Assembly (NCBI RefSeq): GCF_024505055.1
Contig: NZ_JANIBL010000018.1
Location: 1 to 64,000, forward strand
DNA length: 64,000 nucleotides
Direction: 5' to 3'
From: Methylomonas rosea
Lineage (GTDB): Bacteria; Pseudomonadota; Gammaproteobacteria; Methylococcales; Methylomonadaceae
Part shown: positions 1 through 9,604 of the stretch, in pieces
How the letters are laid out: every line of letters begins with the position of its first letter
How positions within the stretch are numbered: the stretch's first letter is position 1
Translations under genes and position numbers: made by a program
Notes under the pieces: generated by a model
What the model was told of the DNA's origin: nothing
What the model saw: the letters and a program-made list of their open reading frames with translations, nothing else
Databases searched by the model: none

Positions 1-2
1 CA

Positions 3-656
3 AAGCGCGCTAATGTAGTATTGGATATAGGGGCGAATACTGGTGTATTTAGTCTAATTTCTCAAATTAATAACAGTTCGGCGAGAATTATAGCGGTCGA
101 GCCAATACAGATTAATTATGAGTTATTGGAGTTAAATTTAAAAAAAAATAATTTTTCTATCAGTGTTGAGCAGATAGCATTGTCAAACTATGATGGAAGC
201 GCATCAATGTTTATGCTAAAAGATAGACTAAATTATATGACATCTATTAACGATAATAGGTATAAATTACACCCTGAGGTTGCGCGAGATGCGGAAGTCG
301 TTGAAGTTGTAGTCGATGTTAAACCTTACCAGTATTTGCAAAATAAGTATTCTATAAAAAATGTTGATTTAATTAAGGTCGATGTTGAGGGACATGAGTT
401 TTCAGTTCTGGATTCGATGTATCTTGAATTAAAAATGAGCTTGCCGTCAATTGTTGTGGAAATAATCAGTGATGATAGTGCGAATAAAATTAATAAGTTA
501 CTTGAAGGTTTAGATTATAGGTACTTTTCTATAGATGAAGTTAAAAACAATTTAACTTCGGTGCCTGGTCTTTGGAATAACGATCATCAGAACTTTTTAA
601 TATGCACTCAGGGTGTTGCGGAGTATTTAAATAGTGTAGGTCTGATAAGGTATTAG
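3..656 (+). CDS. FkbM family methyltransferase (5' end cut by window edge)
   Basis: SAM-dependent methyltransferase of the FkbM type, a family that O-methylates sugars or polyketides. The reading frame is open back to the first bases of the window, so the N-terminus is missing; the first usable in-window start codon (TTG at 21) falls inside the SAM-binding motif and is not the true start. Seen: the glycine-rich motif I VVLDIGANTG, an acidic motif II around AVEP, and the family's KVDVEGHEFSVLD block in the second half. It is the first visible gene of a polysaccharide operon and is followed after 13 bases by a glycosyltransferase, so a sugar O-methyl group on a surface glycan is the likely product. 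The DNA is strikingly AT-rich compared with the rest of the window. The substrate cannot be read from sequence. Confidence 0.85.
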   Translation, partial: KRANVVLDIGANTGVFSLISQINNSSARIIAVEPIQINYELLELNLKKNNFSISVEQIALSNYDGSASMFMLKDRLNYMTSINDNRYKLHPEVARDAEVVEVVVDVKPYQYLQNKYSIKNVDLIKVDVEGHEFSVLDSMYLELKMSLPSIVVEIISDDSANKINKLLEGLDYRYFSIDEVKNNLTSVPGLWNNDHQNFLICTQGVAEYLNSVGLIRY

Positions 657-669
657 GTGTTTTCTAGCT

Positions 670-1869
670 ATGAAAATTTTAATAGTATCAGATTGGTATT
701 CTGAAAGCATGGGCTATTCAGAAAATTTTTTGCCTATGGCTTTTGGAAAGCTAAATCAAGAAGTGCATTTAGTTACTTCTAATTTGCAGGTATATGCTAC
801 CTCGCCTCACTATAATAAGGTATATAAAGGTAAGCTAGGAAATTCTCAAACAAAAACAGGTGTATTCAAGAATTTATACTTTACGTTACATAGAAATTAT
901 TCTGAGGTTTCTCGCTATGGAATACATATAATTGGATTAGAAGAAAAGATAGAGCAGTTAAATCCTGACGTTATTTACTGTTTTGAAATAAACCTGCTAA
1001 CAACCGCGTTATTAGCAAGGTTAAAACTAAAATACAATTACTTTTTATTTTGTGAGAGCCGAATGCATTCTTCGGTTTTTTCCCCGCCGAGTAATTTGAT
1101 TGGTAAGGTTAAGTTCTGGATAAAGAATAGACATTTTTGGCTAGAAAATGTGATCGATAATGTTGATAGGTTTTACCCTATAGCGCCAGATGTTTATTTT
1201 AATATTACAAATTATTTTCGCGTACCTAGTGAAAAGTGTAAGTTAACTAGTCTTTCTGTAGAAACTGGAATTTTCAATTCCGTCCGAAACGAAGTCGCAG
1301 TAACACAGTTTAGAGAAAACCTAGGGTTTGGTTATGCCGATATTGTTTGTGTTTATACGGGGCGATTTACGGCGGATAAAGCGCCACTCATACTGGGACA
1401 AGCAATAGACTATTTACATGAGATTGGTTATGTATTTATTAAAGGATTATTTGTAGGCGGCGGCGATGCAGATTACCAGAGTCAGCTTCAGATTTGCAAG
1501 GGATGCATTACGCTGCCGTTTGTTGAACCAAAAGATTTACCCAATATTTATCATAGCTCAGATATAGGTGTGTGGCCGTTGCAAGAATCTACTAGCCAGT
1601 TAGATGCTATGGCGTGTGGGCTGCCTATTATTGTGAACGACACGGTAGAAGATGTGGATAGATTTGAAGGGAATGGTATGAGATTCAAGAAGAACGATTT
1701 TAAGGATTTAGCAAAAAAAATATTGCTTTTGGTTGAAAAGGAACAAAGAATCAAGATGGGCACTATTGGCGCGAATAGAATAGAACAGAAATATTCTTGG
1801 GAAGTTTTTGCTCAACAGAGACTAGTGGAATTTTTCGATTTTGTTAATAATAAATGCACTTTGCTGTGA
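670..1869 (+). CDS. Glycosyltransferase family 4 (GT-B fold)
   Basis: Likely transfers a sugar from an NDP-sugar donor during cell-surface polysaccharide synthesis, in the cytoplasm. The 399-residue length fits the family. The N-terminus (KILIVSDWYSESMGYSENF) is the usual group 1 start with a Rossmann strand. The C-terminal half shows the donor-binding half: VYTGRFTADKAP, then IYHSSDIGVWPLQESTSQLDAMACGLPII, split here only in words, whose central E-S and D-A-M-A-C-G-L-P replace the classical E-x7-E motif (the first Glu of QEST is kept). Its 3' end overlaps the next gene by 16 bases, indicating one transcript and coupled translation. AT-rich like its neighbours. Donor and acceptor are not predictable. 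Confidence 0.82.
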   Translation: MKILIVSDWYSESMGYSENFLPMAFGKLNQEVHLVTSNLQVYATSPHYNKVYKGKLGNSQTKTGVFKNLYFTLHRNYSEVSRYGIHIIGLEEKIEQLNPDVIYCFEINLLTTALLARLKLKYNYFLFCESRMHSSVFSPPSNLIGKVKFWIKNRHFWLENVIDNVDRFYPIAPDVYFNITNYFRVPSEKCKLTSLSVETGIFNSVRNEVAVTQFRENLGFGYADIVCVYTGRFTADKAPLILGQAIDYLHEIGYVFIKGLFVGGGDADYQSQLQICKGCITLPFVEPKDLPNIYHSSDIGVWPLQESTSQLDAMACGLPIIVNDTVEDVDRFEGNGMRFKKNDFKDLAKKILLLVEKEQRIKMGTIGANRIEQKYSWEVFAQQRLVEFFDFVNNKCTLL

Positions 1870-2693
1870 AAAGTCATAATAAATTTTTTAAAAAATTCTT
1901 GCCTCCTGTTTTAATTCGCAAATTTAACCGGTATTTTGGTGGAGGTATTGTTTTTGATGATGCGGGTAGTGCTTGGGATGATGCCGCTTTGCTATGCACT
2001 GGTTATAATGCGGATGATATACTCAAAAAAACTTTGGATGCCACACTTACTGTTAAGCGTGGCGACGCACTTTTCGAGCGTGATTCTGTGCTCTTTTATA
2101 ACGTTGATTTCAACTGGCCAGGTTTGTCAGGGTTGATGTGGGCTGCGGCTCTAGCTGGAGGGAAGTTAAATGTTCTAGATTTTGGCGGTGCTTTGGGAAG
2201 TAGCTATTTTCAACACCTGGTTATTCTTAATACAATCTCGAATGTTCGTTGGAACGTAGTCGAGCAAGCCCATTATGTCGAAGCGGGAAGAACTCATATT
2301 CAGGACGATGTATTGCGATTTTATTATTCAATTGATGAATGTTTAATAGAGAATAAGCCGAATGTAATTATTTTATCGAGCGTGTTACAGTATCTAGAGT
2401 TCCCGTTTGACGTTATCAGAAAATTGCCGTTTATAGGTGCATCAATTCTAATAATTGATCGCACGCCTTTTTCAAACACTACGCAAGATAGAATTTTTAT
2501 CCAGCGTGTGCCGCCATCTATTTATAATGCTAGCTACCCTATGTGGGTTTTTTCAGCGTCTGCATTTATGAATATAATTAATCAAGATTGGTGCTCGCTA
2601 GGTACGATAAGATGTCCAGAAGGTACGGTTTATTCCAATAAAGGCTTCGAGTTTTCTTTTCAAGGCATGTTGTTGCAACTGCGTGAATCATGA
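1854..2693 (+). CDS. TIGR04325-type putative methyltransferase
   Basis: 279-residue protein that I match from memory to the TIGR04325 (LIC12133-type) methyltransferase family found in polysaccharide loci. Supporting blocks are SAWDDAALLCTGYNADDI near residue 40, the SAM-loop-like NVLDFGGALGSSYFQH, then WNVVEQAHYVEAG and IILSSVLQYLEFP. The start at 1854 lies inside the preceding glycosyltransferase gene, and its stop overlaps the next methyltransferase gene in an ATGA, so it is embedded in the operon. Its methyl acceptor is unknown; a sugar of the surface glycan is the natural inference from context. Confidence 0.75.
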   Translation: MHFAVKSHNKFFKKFLPPVLIRKFNRYFGGGIVFDDAGSAWDDAALLCTGYNADDILKKTLDATLTVKRGDALFERDSVLFYNVDFNWPGLSGLMWAAALAGGKLNVLDFGGALGSSYFQHLVILNTISNVRWNVVEQAHYVEAGRTHIQDDVLRFYYSIDECLIENKPNVIILSSVLQYLEFPFDVIRKLPFIGASILIIDRTPFSNTTQDRIFIQRVPPSIYNASYPMWVFSASAFMNIINQDWCSLGTIRCPEGTVYSNKGFEFSFQGMLLQLRES

Positions 2694-3418
2694 TTATATT
2701 AAAATCATATTATTCGACACAAATGTACATGCCTGGATGGCTAGGTATTTTTGTAAACCCTTTTTATTTTGCTCGTTTGGGCTTATACCAAGCCATAAAA
2801 GAATTGTCATCCAAATTAGGGGGGGAGATACTGGATGTTGGCTGTGGCACAAAGCCTTACAAACAGCTTTTCAACTTTAGTGCGTACACTGGTTTAGATA
2901 TTGATAGTACTTGTTCCAGGTCACGCGGCATTGCTGATTATCTTTATGATGGTAAGAGATTTCCGTTTGATGATGCGTCTTTTGACGCAGTTCTTTGTAA
3001 TCAAGTATTTGAGCACGTATTTAATCCGGACGAGTTTCTAGAGCAAATTAATCGTGTGCTAAAGCCTAATGGTCGTTTATTGCTCACGGTTCCATTTGTT
3101 TGGGATGAGCACGAGCAGCCTTACGATTTTGCGAGATATTCCAGTTTCGGATTGCGCGCCTTGTTGGAAACACATGGGTTTAAAATTATCGAGCATAGAA
3201 AAACTTGTGCCGATGTGTCTGTTTTGTTTCAACTGATGAACGCTTTCATTTTTAAGATTATCCAACCTCTTTCAAAAATATGTAGGCTACTTTTAACGGT
3301 TACTGTCATGGCATTAATTAATTTAAGCGGTATATTCGTTAGCCGACTGTTGCCTGCAAACCCGGATCTATTTCTCGATAATATCGTGTTGGCGGAAAAA
3401 ATTCGTGAAGATATATAA
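2690..3418 (+). CDS. Class I SAM-dependent methyltransferase (Methyltransf_11)
   Basis: 242-residue class I methyltransferase. Motif I is EILDVGCGTKPYKQLF near residue 45, followed by the acidic YTGLDID strand end, FPFDDASFDAVLCNQVFEHV (motifs II-III) and RVLKPNGRLLLTVPF (post-motif region). A hydrophobic stretch near residues 185-220 could be a membrane-associated tail. The ATG at 2690 overlaps the preceding stop (ATGA), and the next gene starts inside this one's last codons. Three methyltransferases within 3.4 kb point to a heavily methylated glycan or to modification of several sugars. The acceptor is unknown. Confidence 0.82.
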   Translation: MIILKSYYSTQMYMPGWLGIFVNPFYFARLGLYQAIKELSSKLGGEILDVGCGTKPYKQLFNFSAYTGLDIDSTCSRSRGIADYLYDGKRFPFDDASFDAVLCNQVFEHVFNPDEFLEQINRVLKPNGRLLLTVPFVWDEHEQPYDFARYSSFGLRALLETHGFKIIEHRKTCADVSVLFQLMNAFIFKIIQPLSKICRLLLTVTVMALINLSGIFVSRLLPANPDLFLDNIVLAEKIREDI

Positions 3419-4400
3419 AGGCAAAAAAGTACTCATTACTGGCGGTCTAGGTTTCATCGGCTCCAATCTCGCACGTACTTTAGTAGGGTTTGGTGCTCAG
3501 GTTACTCTCGTGGACAGCCTGATTCCGCAATATGGCGGCAATCCCTTCAATATTGCAGATATTCGCAATCAGGTTTCAGTTAACGTTTGTGATGTACGCG
3601 ATTCTTTTGCATTAGCTTATTTGCTTCAAGATCAAGATTATCTTTTCAATTTAGCCGGTCAAACCAGTCATCTGGATTCGATGGTCGATCCACAGACAGA
3701 CTTGGAGATAAATGCCGCCGCCCAGTTGTCCATCTTGGAGGCATGCCGCAAAGTTAATCCGGGCCTCAAGATTGTGTTTGCCAGCACTCGGCAGCTATAT
3801 GGTAAGCCTGATTACCTGCCTGTCGATGAGAAACACCCAATTCGCCCAGTGGATGTCAATGGCATTAACAAATTGGCTGGTGAGTGGTATCACCTTCTCT
3901 ATAACAATGTTTATGGGATTCAAGCATGTGCTTTGCGTCTTACCAATACCTATGGCCCCGGAATGCGCGTCAAGGATGCGCGCCAAACTTTTCTCGGTAT
4001 CTGGGTCCGCTTATTGATTGAGGGTAATCCGATTAAGGTTTTTGGAGATGGGCTTCAATTAAGGGATTTTAATTATGTCGATGATTGCGTTAGTGCCCTA
4101 TTACTCGCTGGTGCAAGCGAGCACGCCAACGGCAAGGTATACAATTTGGGCAGTAAGGAAGTCATTGGCCTAAAAGACTTGGCGCAGATGATTATAGAGC
4201 TTGGCTATGGCGGTGTATATGAACTGCTACCATTCCCGCCTGAACGCAAAGCGATTGATATAGGCGACTATTACAGTGATTACTCGCTAATTATCGCTGA
4301 ATTGGGTTGGCAGCCAACAATTGGTTTACGGGAAGGATTAGCAAATACAATGGCTTATTATGCGGAGCATCACCGCCACTATTGGGATGCGAACCCATGA
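3405..4400 (+). CDS. NAD-dependent epimerase/dehydratase (extended SDR)
   Basis: Nucleotide-sugar epimerase/dehydratase-like protein, 331 residues, starting at a GTG that overlaps the previous gene by 14 bases. The NAD-binding loop GGLGFIG (residues 13-19) and D37 at the end of the second strand are present, as is LAGQTSH and the ASTRQLYG block. At the place where extended SDRs carry the catalytic YxxxK, this protein reads NGINK (N152-K156), so the usual tyrosine is absent. The rest (RLTNTYGP, DFNYVDD) is typical. My recollection is that related proteins share the Asn, so it may be a subfamily trait rather than a lesion. The product sugar is unknown. It feeds the aminotransferase that follows in an ATGA overlap. 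GC content rises from this gene onwards. Confidence 0.82.
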   Translation: MKIYKGKKVLITGGLGFIGSNLARTLVGFGAQVTLVDSLIPQYGGNPFNIADIRNQVSVNVCDVRDSFALAYLLQDQDYLFNLAGQTSHLDSMVDPQTDLEINAAAQLSILEACRKVNPGLKIVFASTRQLYGKPDYLPVDEKHPIRPVDVNGINKLAGEWYHLLYNNVYGIQACALRLTNTYGPGMRVKDARQTFLGIWVRLLIEGNPIKVFGDGLQLRDFNYVDDCVSALLLAGASEHANGKVYNLGSKEVIGLKDLAQMIIELGYGGVYELLPFPPERKAIDIGDYYSDYSLIIAELGWQPTIGLREGLANTMAYYAEHHRHYWDANP

Positions 4401-5500
4401 TTTTGATGAATGACTTTAAGGCCGAGCCGCCGGAGTTACAAGCGGCCATGCTTTGCGCTGCGAAGCGCGTCATCGAGTCAGGTTGGTTTGTTTTAGGCAA
4501 GGAGGTTTCTGCTTTTGAGCAGCAATGGGCGTTAGCCTGCGGCTTAGGTTATGGTGTAGGGGTTGGTAATGGAATGGATGCGATCGAGATTGCCTTACGT
4601 GCGCTCGGAGTTGGCCGTGGTGATGAGGTTATCACCACGCCTATGACCGCATTCGCTACGGTACTCGCAATTATAAGGACCGGCGCAACGCCGGTCTTGG
4701 CTGATATCGATCCACAAACCGCTTTATTGTCTTTGGATAGTGCAAGCCGTTGTGTCTCCGCCAATACCAAGGCGGTGGTCTTGGTCCACCTATACGGACA
4801 GATTCGTGAAATGGATTTGTGGGTGGCGTTTTGTGCAAATTATGGGATTGCGCTTATTGAGGATTGTGCGCAAGCACACTTGGCGTCATTAAATGATAAA
4901 ACGGCAGGTAGCTTTGGGATTATTGGGGCATATAGTTTTTATCCGACCAAGAATCTTGGTGCGCTAGGCGATGCCGGTATCATTGTGACACATGATGAAA
5001 AATTGGCTGTAAGAGCAAGCCAATTGCGTAACTACGGGCAAAGTGTACGCTACCAGCATCCAGAGTTAGGCTTGAATAGCCGGTTGGATGAAATGCAGGC
5101 GGCTATTTTGTTAGAACGACTGAAGTGGTTGCCTGATTTTACCGAGCGTCGGCGGCAAATTGCGACGGCTTATTTTGATGGGATCAAGAATCCTTATGTC
5201 ACTTGTCCGGCACTCCCCGAATCCAGATCCGCGCATGTCTATCATTTATTCGTTGTGACTTGCCCTTGCCGTGATGCTCTCCAAGCATATTTGCAGCAAA
5301 ATCAGATTCAAACATTTATCCACTATCCCATTCCTATTCATATGCAAGAACCATGTCGTAATCTTCGCCATGATCCGTTTGGCTTAGTTAACAGTGAACG
5401 CCACGCCGACACTTGTCTTTCTTTGCCCTGTCATCCGCAAATGTCGGACGAGGACATTGCGACTGTTATAGCGGCTGTAAATTCTTTTCAAGGTAAATGA
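4397..5500 (+). CDS. DegT/DnrJ/EryC1/StrS aminotransferase
   Basis: PLP-dependent sugar aminotransferase, 367 residues, that would convert a keto-NDP-sugar to an amino sugar. I place the start at the ATG at 4397 that overlaps the epimerase stop (ATGA); the open frame extends 30 codons upstream, but those codons overlap the epimerase and are not family-like. Visible family features are FVLGKEVSAFEQQWA, GVGNGMDAIEIALRALG, TPMTAFATVLAI, IEDCAQAHLA (the PLP-ring Asp) and SFYPTKNLGALGDAG with the Schiff-base lysine. Substrate preference (C3 or C4 keto sugar) cannot be told. Its own stop overlaps the next start in another ATGA, continuing the coupled operon. Confidence 0.88.
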   Translation: MILMNDFKAEPPELQAAMLCAAKRVIESGWFVLGKEVSAFEQQWALACGLGYGVGVGNGMDAIEIALRALGVGRGDEVITTPMTAFATVLAIIRTGATPVLADIDPQTALLSLDSASRCVSANTKAVVLVHLYGQIREMDLWVAFCANYGIALIEDCAQAHLASLNDKTAGSFGIIGAYSFYPTKNLGALGDAGIIVTHDEKLAVRASQLRNYGQSVRYQHPELGLNSRLDEMQAAILLERLKWLPDFTERRRQIATAYFDGIKNPYVTCPALPESRSAHVYHLFVVTCPCRDALQAYLQQNQIQTFIHYPIPIHMQEPCRNLRHDPFGLVNSERHADTCLSLPCHPQMSDEDIATVIAAVNSFQGK

Positions 5501-6447
5501 ACGAGCACTACGTAACTTTATTTGATAGCCTCTTTTTGCCGCAGGGGCTTGCTCTGCATTTATCGATGGAGAGACATGCAGGAACTTATACCCTATGGAT
5601 CTTGTGTATGGATGATGAGGTATTTGAGAAGTTGGGGTATCTTGACCTTCCAAATGTACGATTACTGCAATTAAGCAAGCTTGAGACAGATGATTTAGTT
5701 CATGTTAAACAGCAACGTACAATCGCGGAATATTGCTGGACGCTCACGCCATTTACCCCTCGTTTTGTTTTTGCAGCTGATTCATCTGTTCTGCGTGTGA
5801 CTTATCTGGATGCGGATTTATGGTTTCGTAAAAATCCTAGGCAGATTTTTCGGGAGTTTGAATGGTCCGGCAAGCAAGTGTTGATAACGGAACACGCTTA
5901 CGCCCCGGAGTATGACCGTTCGGCAACCTCCGGTCAGTATTGCGTTCAGTTTATGATTTTCAAAAGAGACAGCGGGGAAGCGGTTCGGAGTTGGTGGGAA
6001 GCCCGCTGCTTAGAGTGGTGCTATGCACGCGCGGAAGAGGGTAAGTTTGGGGACCAAAAATATCTGGATGATTGGACAGAGCGATTTTCTGAAGAAGTCC
6101 ATGTCTTGCTCGATAAGGAACTTATGCTGGCTCCCTGGAATGCCACCCGTTTTCCTCATGGCCGAGCGGTCTGCTGGCACTTTCACGAATTACGTATTTT
6201 AAAAGGCTTGTTCGCGACTCGGTATGCTGTTGATTTCGGTTCTTACCCATTACCATGGGTAACGAGGCGCCATATTTACCGCGAATACCTGATTGATCTG
6301 CGCCGAGCAATTGACACCATCATGACTTTGGGTTGGGAAGTGAGGGCGCAGCGCAGGTGGACTCTAAACGACAAGTTTTTTGGACTGTTTCTTGGCTTTT
6401 GGCGGCAAGTTTGGCGAGTGGTCATACATTGGCAGCAGCCTTTATAA
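5497..6447 (+). CDS. Putative DxD glycosyltransferase of the polysaccharide operon
   Basis: 316-residue protein with features of a GT-A nucleotide-diphospho-sugar transferase: an N-terminal TLFDSLFLPQGLALHLS block, then YLDADLWF near residue 109, a DxD-type metal/nucleotide-binding motif with hydrophobic flanks. GKFGDQKYLDDW and a terminal CWHFHELRIL resemble the acceptor-side blocks of GT8-like enzymes. No membrane segment is evident. ATGA overlap with the aminotransferase makes it the last gene of the operon; it converges on ygiQ with only 15 bases between. The exact CAZy family is uncertain. Confidence 0.7.
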   Translation: MNEHYVTLFDSLFLPQGLALHLSMERHAGTYTLWILCMDDEVFEKLGYLDLPNVRLLQLSKLETDDLVHVKQQRTIAEYCWTLTPFTPRFVFAADSSVLRVTYLDADLWFRKNPRQIFREFEWSGKQVLITEHAYAPEYDRSATSGQYCVQFMIFKRDSGEAVRSWWEARCLEWCYARAEEGKFGDQKYLDDWTERFSEEVHVLLDKELMLAPWNATRFPHGRAVCWHFHELRILKGLFATRYAVDFGSYPLPWVTRRHIYREYLIDLRRAIDTIMTLGWEVRAQRRWTLNDKFFGLFLGFWRQVWRVVIHWQQPL

Positions 6448-6462
6448 GCTGAAAATGCATTT

Positions 6463-8583
6463 TTATCTTTGTTTATGCTTCCTGTCTGTACCAGGAAACA
6501 CCGTATGCTTGGTTCTAAAAAACTGATTTTTTTTCGCATTTGTAATCGCTAAACCATCCGTTTTCGGCTGAAAACTCGGCACCAAATGCTGTTTGCCATT
6601 ACCGATCAAGTCCGCTCGCCCCATATCCTTCAGCGCCTCCCGCAATAACGGCCAGTTTTTCGGATCGTGGTAGCGCAAAAACGCCTTGTGCAAGCGCCGT
6701 TGCTTAATGCTTTTTGGAATCGCTATATCAGGGCTATTGCGGGCCACTTTGTGCAGTGTGTCCTTACCGGAATGATACATGGCGGTGGCGATAGACATTG
6801 GTGAGGGTAAAAATGCCTGCACTTGATCGGCCCGGAAGCCGTTGCGTTTCAGCCATAGCGCCAGATTCAGCATGTCTTTATCTTCGGTGCCGGGGTGGGC
6901 GGCAATGAAGTAGGGGATTAGATACTGTTCCTTGCCGGCTTCCTTGGAGTACTTGTCAAACATCTGCTTGAAGCGGTCGTAAGTACCCATGCCCGGTTTC
7001 ATCATTTTCGACAGCGGGCCTTGCTCAGTATGTTCCGGGGCAATTTTTAGGTAACCGCCGACATGATGAGTTACGAGTTCTTTGACATATTCCGGGGTTT
7101 CCACGGCAATGTCGTAACGAAGGCCGGAGGCGATGAAGATTTTCTTGATACCAGGTAGCTTGCGGGCGCGCCGGTAGAGTTTGACCAGTGGTGTTTGATC
7201 GGTGTTCAGGTTGTGGCAGATTCCTGGGTAGACGCAGGACGGTTTGCGGCAGGATTCTTCGATTTTTGGGTCTTTGCAAGCCAGCCGCCACATATTGGCG
7301 GTCGGTCCACCCAGATCCGAAATATGGCCGGTAAAGTTCGGCGAGGTGTCGCGGATGGCTTCGATTTCCCGGATGATAGAATCTTCAGAGCGATTTTGAA
7401 TGATACGACCTTCGTGCTCCGTGATCGAACAAAAGCTACAGCCACCGAAGCAGCCGCGCATGATCAGCACGGAATGCTGGATCATTTCAAAGGCCGGAAT
7501 ATTCGCTTTGCCGTATTGCGTATGCGGTAGCCGGGAATAGGGCAGGTCGAACACACCATCCATTTCAGGGGTGGTTAGTGGTAGCGGAGGGGGATTGATC
7601 CACACTTCGCGGTTGCCGTGGCGCTGGATCAAGGCGCGGGCGTTACCGGGGTTAGTCTCGCCGTGCATCACCCGTGAAGCGTGTGCGTATAAAATCGGAT
7701 CGTCTTTTACTGCTTCGTAATCGGGCAAGCGGATTACGGTTTGGGTGCGCTGTTTGTTGGCGATGGGTTTGAATTGAATTACCTGTTCGTTTTCAGCCAG
7801 TGCCGGTTTGTCTTCACACGCCGGTTGTTCCTGATAAGGATTGATGTGCGAAATCACCGCGCCTGGTTTGTCAATGTCGGTGGAATCTTTCTCCATCCAG
7901 CCCTGCGGCACCTGTTTCACAAAATGTACGGTGCCGCGGATGCCTTTCAGGTCGGCGATGGCTTCGCCTTTAGCAAGGCGCTGGGCGATTTCCACCACTT
8001 GCCGTTCGGCGTTGCCGTACACCAGTAAGTCTGCCTTGGAATCCAATAAGATGGATTTACGCACCTTATCCGACCAGTAGTCGTAATGCGCAATCCGGCG
8101 CAGACTAGCCTCGATACCGCCGATGACGATAGGCACGTTTTTGTAGGCTTCGCGGCAGCGGTGGGCGTAGACATTCACCGCGCGGTCCGGGCGTTTGCCG
8201 GCCGCGCCATCAGCTGTGTAAGCGTCGTTGGAGCGGATTTTTTTATCCGAGGTATAACGATTCACCATCGAATCCATATTGCCGCCGGTCACACCGAAAA
8301 ACAGCTTGGGTTGGCCCAGCCGTCTAAAGTCCTCGGCGCTATGCCAATCCGGTTGCGAGATGATGCCGACCCGGAATCCCTGGGCTTCCAAGACCCGGCC
8401 GATCACCGCCATGCCAAAGCTGGGGTGATCGACGTAGGCATCGCCGGTTACTAAGATCACGTCGCAAGCATCCCAGCCCAGTTGTTGCATTTCAGCCGCC
8501 GTCATCGGCAATTCCGGCGCCGGCCCGAAGCGGTGCGCCCAGTATTTTTTATAGCCGAAGATGTTGGGAGCGTTGTGTATCAC
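6463..8583 (-). CDS. ygiQ: YgiQ family radical SAM protein
   Basis: 706-residue YgiQ-type protein (formerly UPF0313), a radical SAM enzyme whose reaction is not established. The N-terminal block [20 protein letters not shown] and [19 protein letters not shown] is diagnostic. The [4Fe-4S] site is [12 protein letters not shown] (CxxxCxxC) near the middle, and further cysteines lie in the [17 protein letters not shown] block. The C-terminus ends in a Lys/Arg-rich tail. The ATG overlaps the stop of the upstream spermidine-synthase-like gene in an ATGA, so the two are co-translated. Confidence 0.92.
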   Translation of the reverse strand: MIHNAPNIFGYKKYWAHRFGPAPELPMTAAEMQQLGWDACDVILVTGDAYVDHPSFGMAVIGRVLEAQGFRVGIISQPDWHSAEDFRRLGQPKLFFGVTGGNMDSMVNRYTSDKKIRSNDAYTADGAAGKRPDRAVNVYAHRCREAYKNVPIVIGGIEASLRRIAHYDYWSDKVRKSILLDSKADLLVYGNAERQVVEIAQRLAKGEAIADLKGIRGTVHFVKQVPQGWMEKDSTDIDKPGAVISHINPYQEQPACEDKPALAENEQVIQFKPIANKQRTQTVIRLPDYEAVKDDPILYAHASRVMHGETNPGNARALIQRHGNREVWINPPPLPLTTPEMDGVFDLPYSRLPHTQYGKANIPAFEMIQHSVLIMRGCFGGCSFCSITEHEGRIIQNRSEDSIIREIEAIRDTSPNFTGHISDLGGPTANMWRLACKDPKIEESCRKPSCVYPGICHNLNTDQTPLVKLYRRARKLPGIKKIFIASGLRYDIAVETPEYVKELVTHHVGGYLKIAPEHTEQGPLSKMMKPGMGTYDRFKQMFDKYSKEAGKEQYLIPYFIAAHPGTEDKDMLNLALWLKRNGFRADQVQAFLPSPMSIATAMYHSGKDTLHKVARNSPDIAIPKSIKQRRLHKAFLRYHDPKNWPLLREALKDMGRADLIGNGKQHLVPSFQPKTDGLAITNAKKNQFFRTKHTVFPGTDRKHKQR

Positions 8584-9383
8584 GATTTTATAATCCGGTT
8601 GAAGACGTTGGGGTTGTGGCGTTTTAAATCCAACAAATAGGTGGGGAATTCCAGCTGATACAGCTGTTCCAAATGTTTGGCTTTGTCGATTAGCTGTTTG
8701 ATGCCTGACTTTGCCATGGTTTCGCCAAAGGCAAAACCGATCACGTTACCGCGGTTGCGTACCGGCAAAAACAACATGCGTCTATCGAACACGTGGCCTA
8801 GGTTCCAAGCCACTTGCTGGAACATATCCTTATCAGTGCCCCATAAATTGATCACCAGCAGACCGTTCTTGGCCAGCAAGGTTCGGCAGTTGTCGAAAAA
8901 AGTTTCGCTACTGACTTCCGGTGCCATGCCGTCATGGTCGTAAGCGTCTATCACGATCAAGTCGTGCTGTTCGCTTTGCACCTGACTGGCCTGACGCACA
9001 TGTTGCGCGCCGCAGCCGATCTTGATTTTCAGGCGCGGATCGAAAGGTAGTCCGAAATGACTGCGCGCCACTTTTAATACGCTGCCGCGAAACTCCACGA
9101 CTTTGAGCCGGCAATCGGCGAACTGATGTAACATGAATTTGGCGATGGTGCCGCCGCCCAGGCCTATCATCAGCACTTCGCGGGGCGTGTCGTGAAACAT
9201 CAAGCCGGCCATCATGGCTCGCGCATACAGGGAATGGAGTCGGTCGGGCTCGGCCAACAGCATGCTGCTCTGCCGGGCGTGCGAGCCAAAGTGCAAGGCC
9301 CGGACGCCTTCCTTATCAACGATTTCTATGATGCCTTCGTCGTCGTGGCTTTGGTGTACCACCAGGCCTTCATATTTGTACAT
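8580..9383 (-). CDS. Spermidine synthase-like methyltransferase-fold protein
   Basis: 267-residue protein of the spermidine/spermine synthase superfamily. The nucleotide-binding loop [16 protein letters not shown] and the acidic [18 protein letters not shown] strand are clear, as is [16 protein letters not shown], which aligns with the polyamine-synthase catalytic Asp region. There is no adjacent speD, so aminopropyl transfer is not shown; many such proteins are uncharacterised. It is the first gene of a two-gene unit with ygiQ. No good Shine-Dalgarno precedes the ATG at 9383. Confidence 0.75.
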   Translation of the reverse strand: MYKYEGLVVHQSHDDEGIIEIVDKEGVRALHFGSHARQSSMLLAEPDRLHSLYARAMMAGLMFHDTPREVLMIGLGGGTIAKFMLHQFADCRLKVVEFRGSVLKVARSHFGLPFDPRLKIKIGCGAQHVRQASQVQSEQHDLIVIDAYDHDGMAPEVSSETFFDNCRTLLAKNGLLVINLWGTDKDMFQQVAWNLGHVFDRRMLFLPVRNRGNVIGFAFGETMAKSGIKQLIDKAKHLEQLYQLEFPTYLLDLKRHNPNVFNRIIKS

Positions 9384-9522
9384 GCGATACAGCGAACGGT
9401 AAAGATGAGGCTATTTTCCTTGAAAATCCGGCGCTTGTCTTGTTAATAGTGCGTTGGTGACAATTTAGCCACCCGGTAAAAACGAAGGGATATTGGGCTA
9501 ATGCGGCTTGTTTTATGGGTAA

Positions 9523-9544
9523 GGGTGCGAATTGTCTCGCACCC
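9523..9544. terminator. Hairpin downstream of the glutathione S-transferase gene
   Basis: Perfect 8-bp inverted repeat GGGTGCGA/TCGCACCC with a 6-base loop, just 3' of the minus-strand GST gene at 9605 and upstream of the spermidine-synthase-like gene. No T-tract follows in either direction, so it is a weak terminator candidate or another RNA structure. Confidence 0.35.
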
Positions 9545-9604
9545 TATAACGGAGGCCTTGAGAAGGCTGTTTTGCTGATCGAGCAGATGGTGCGGCGATA
9601 AAAG

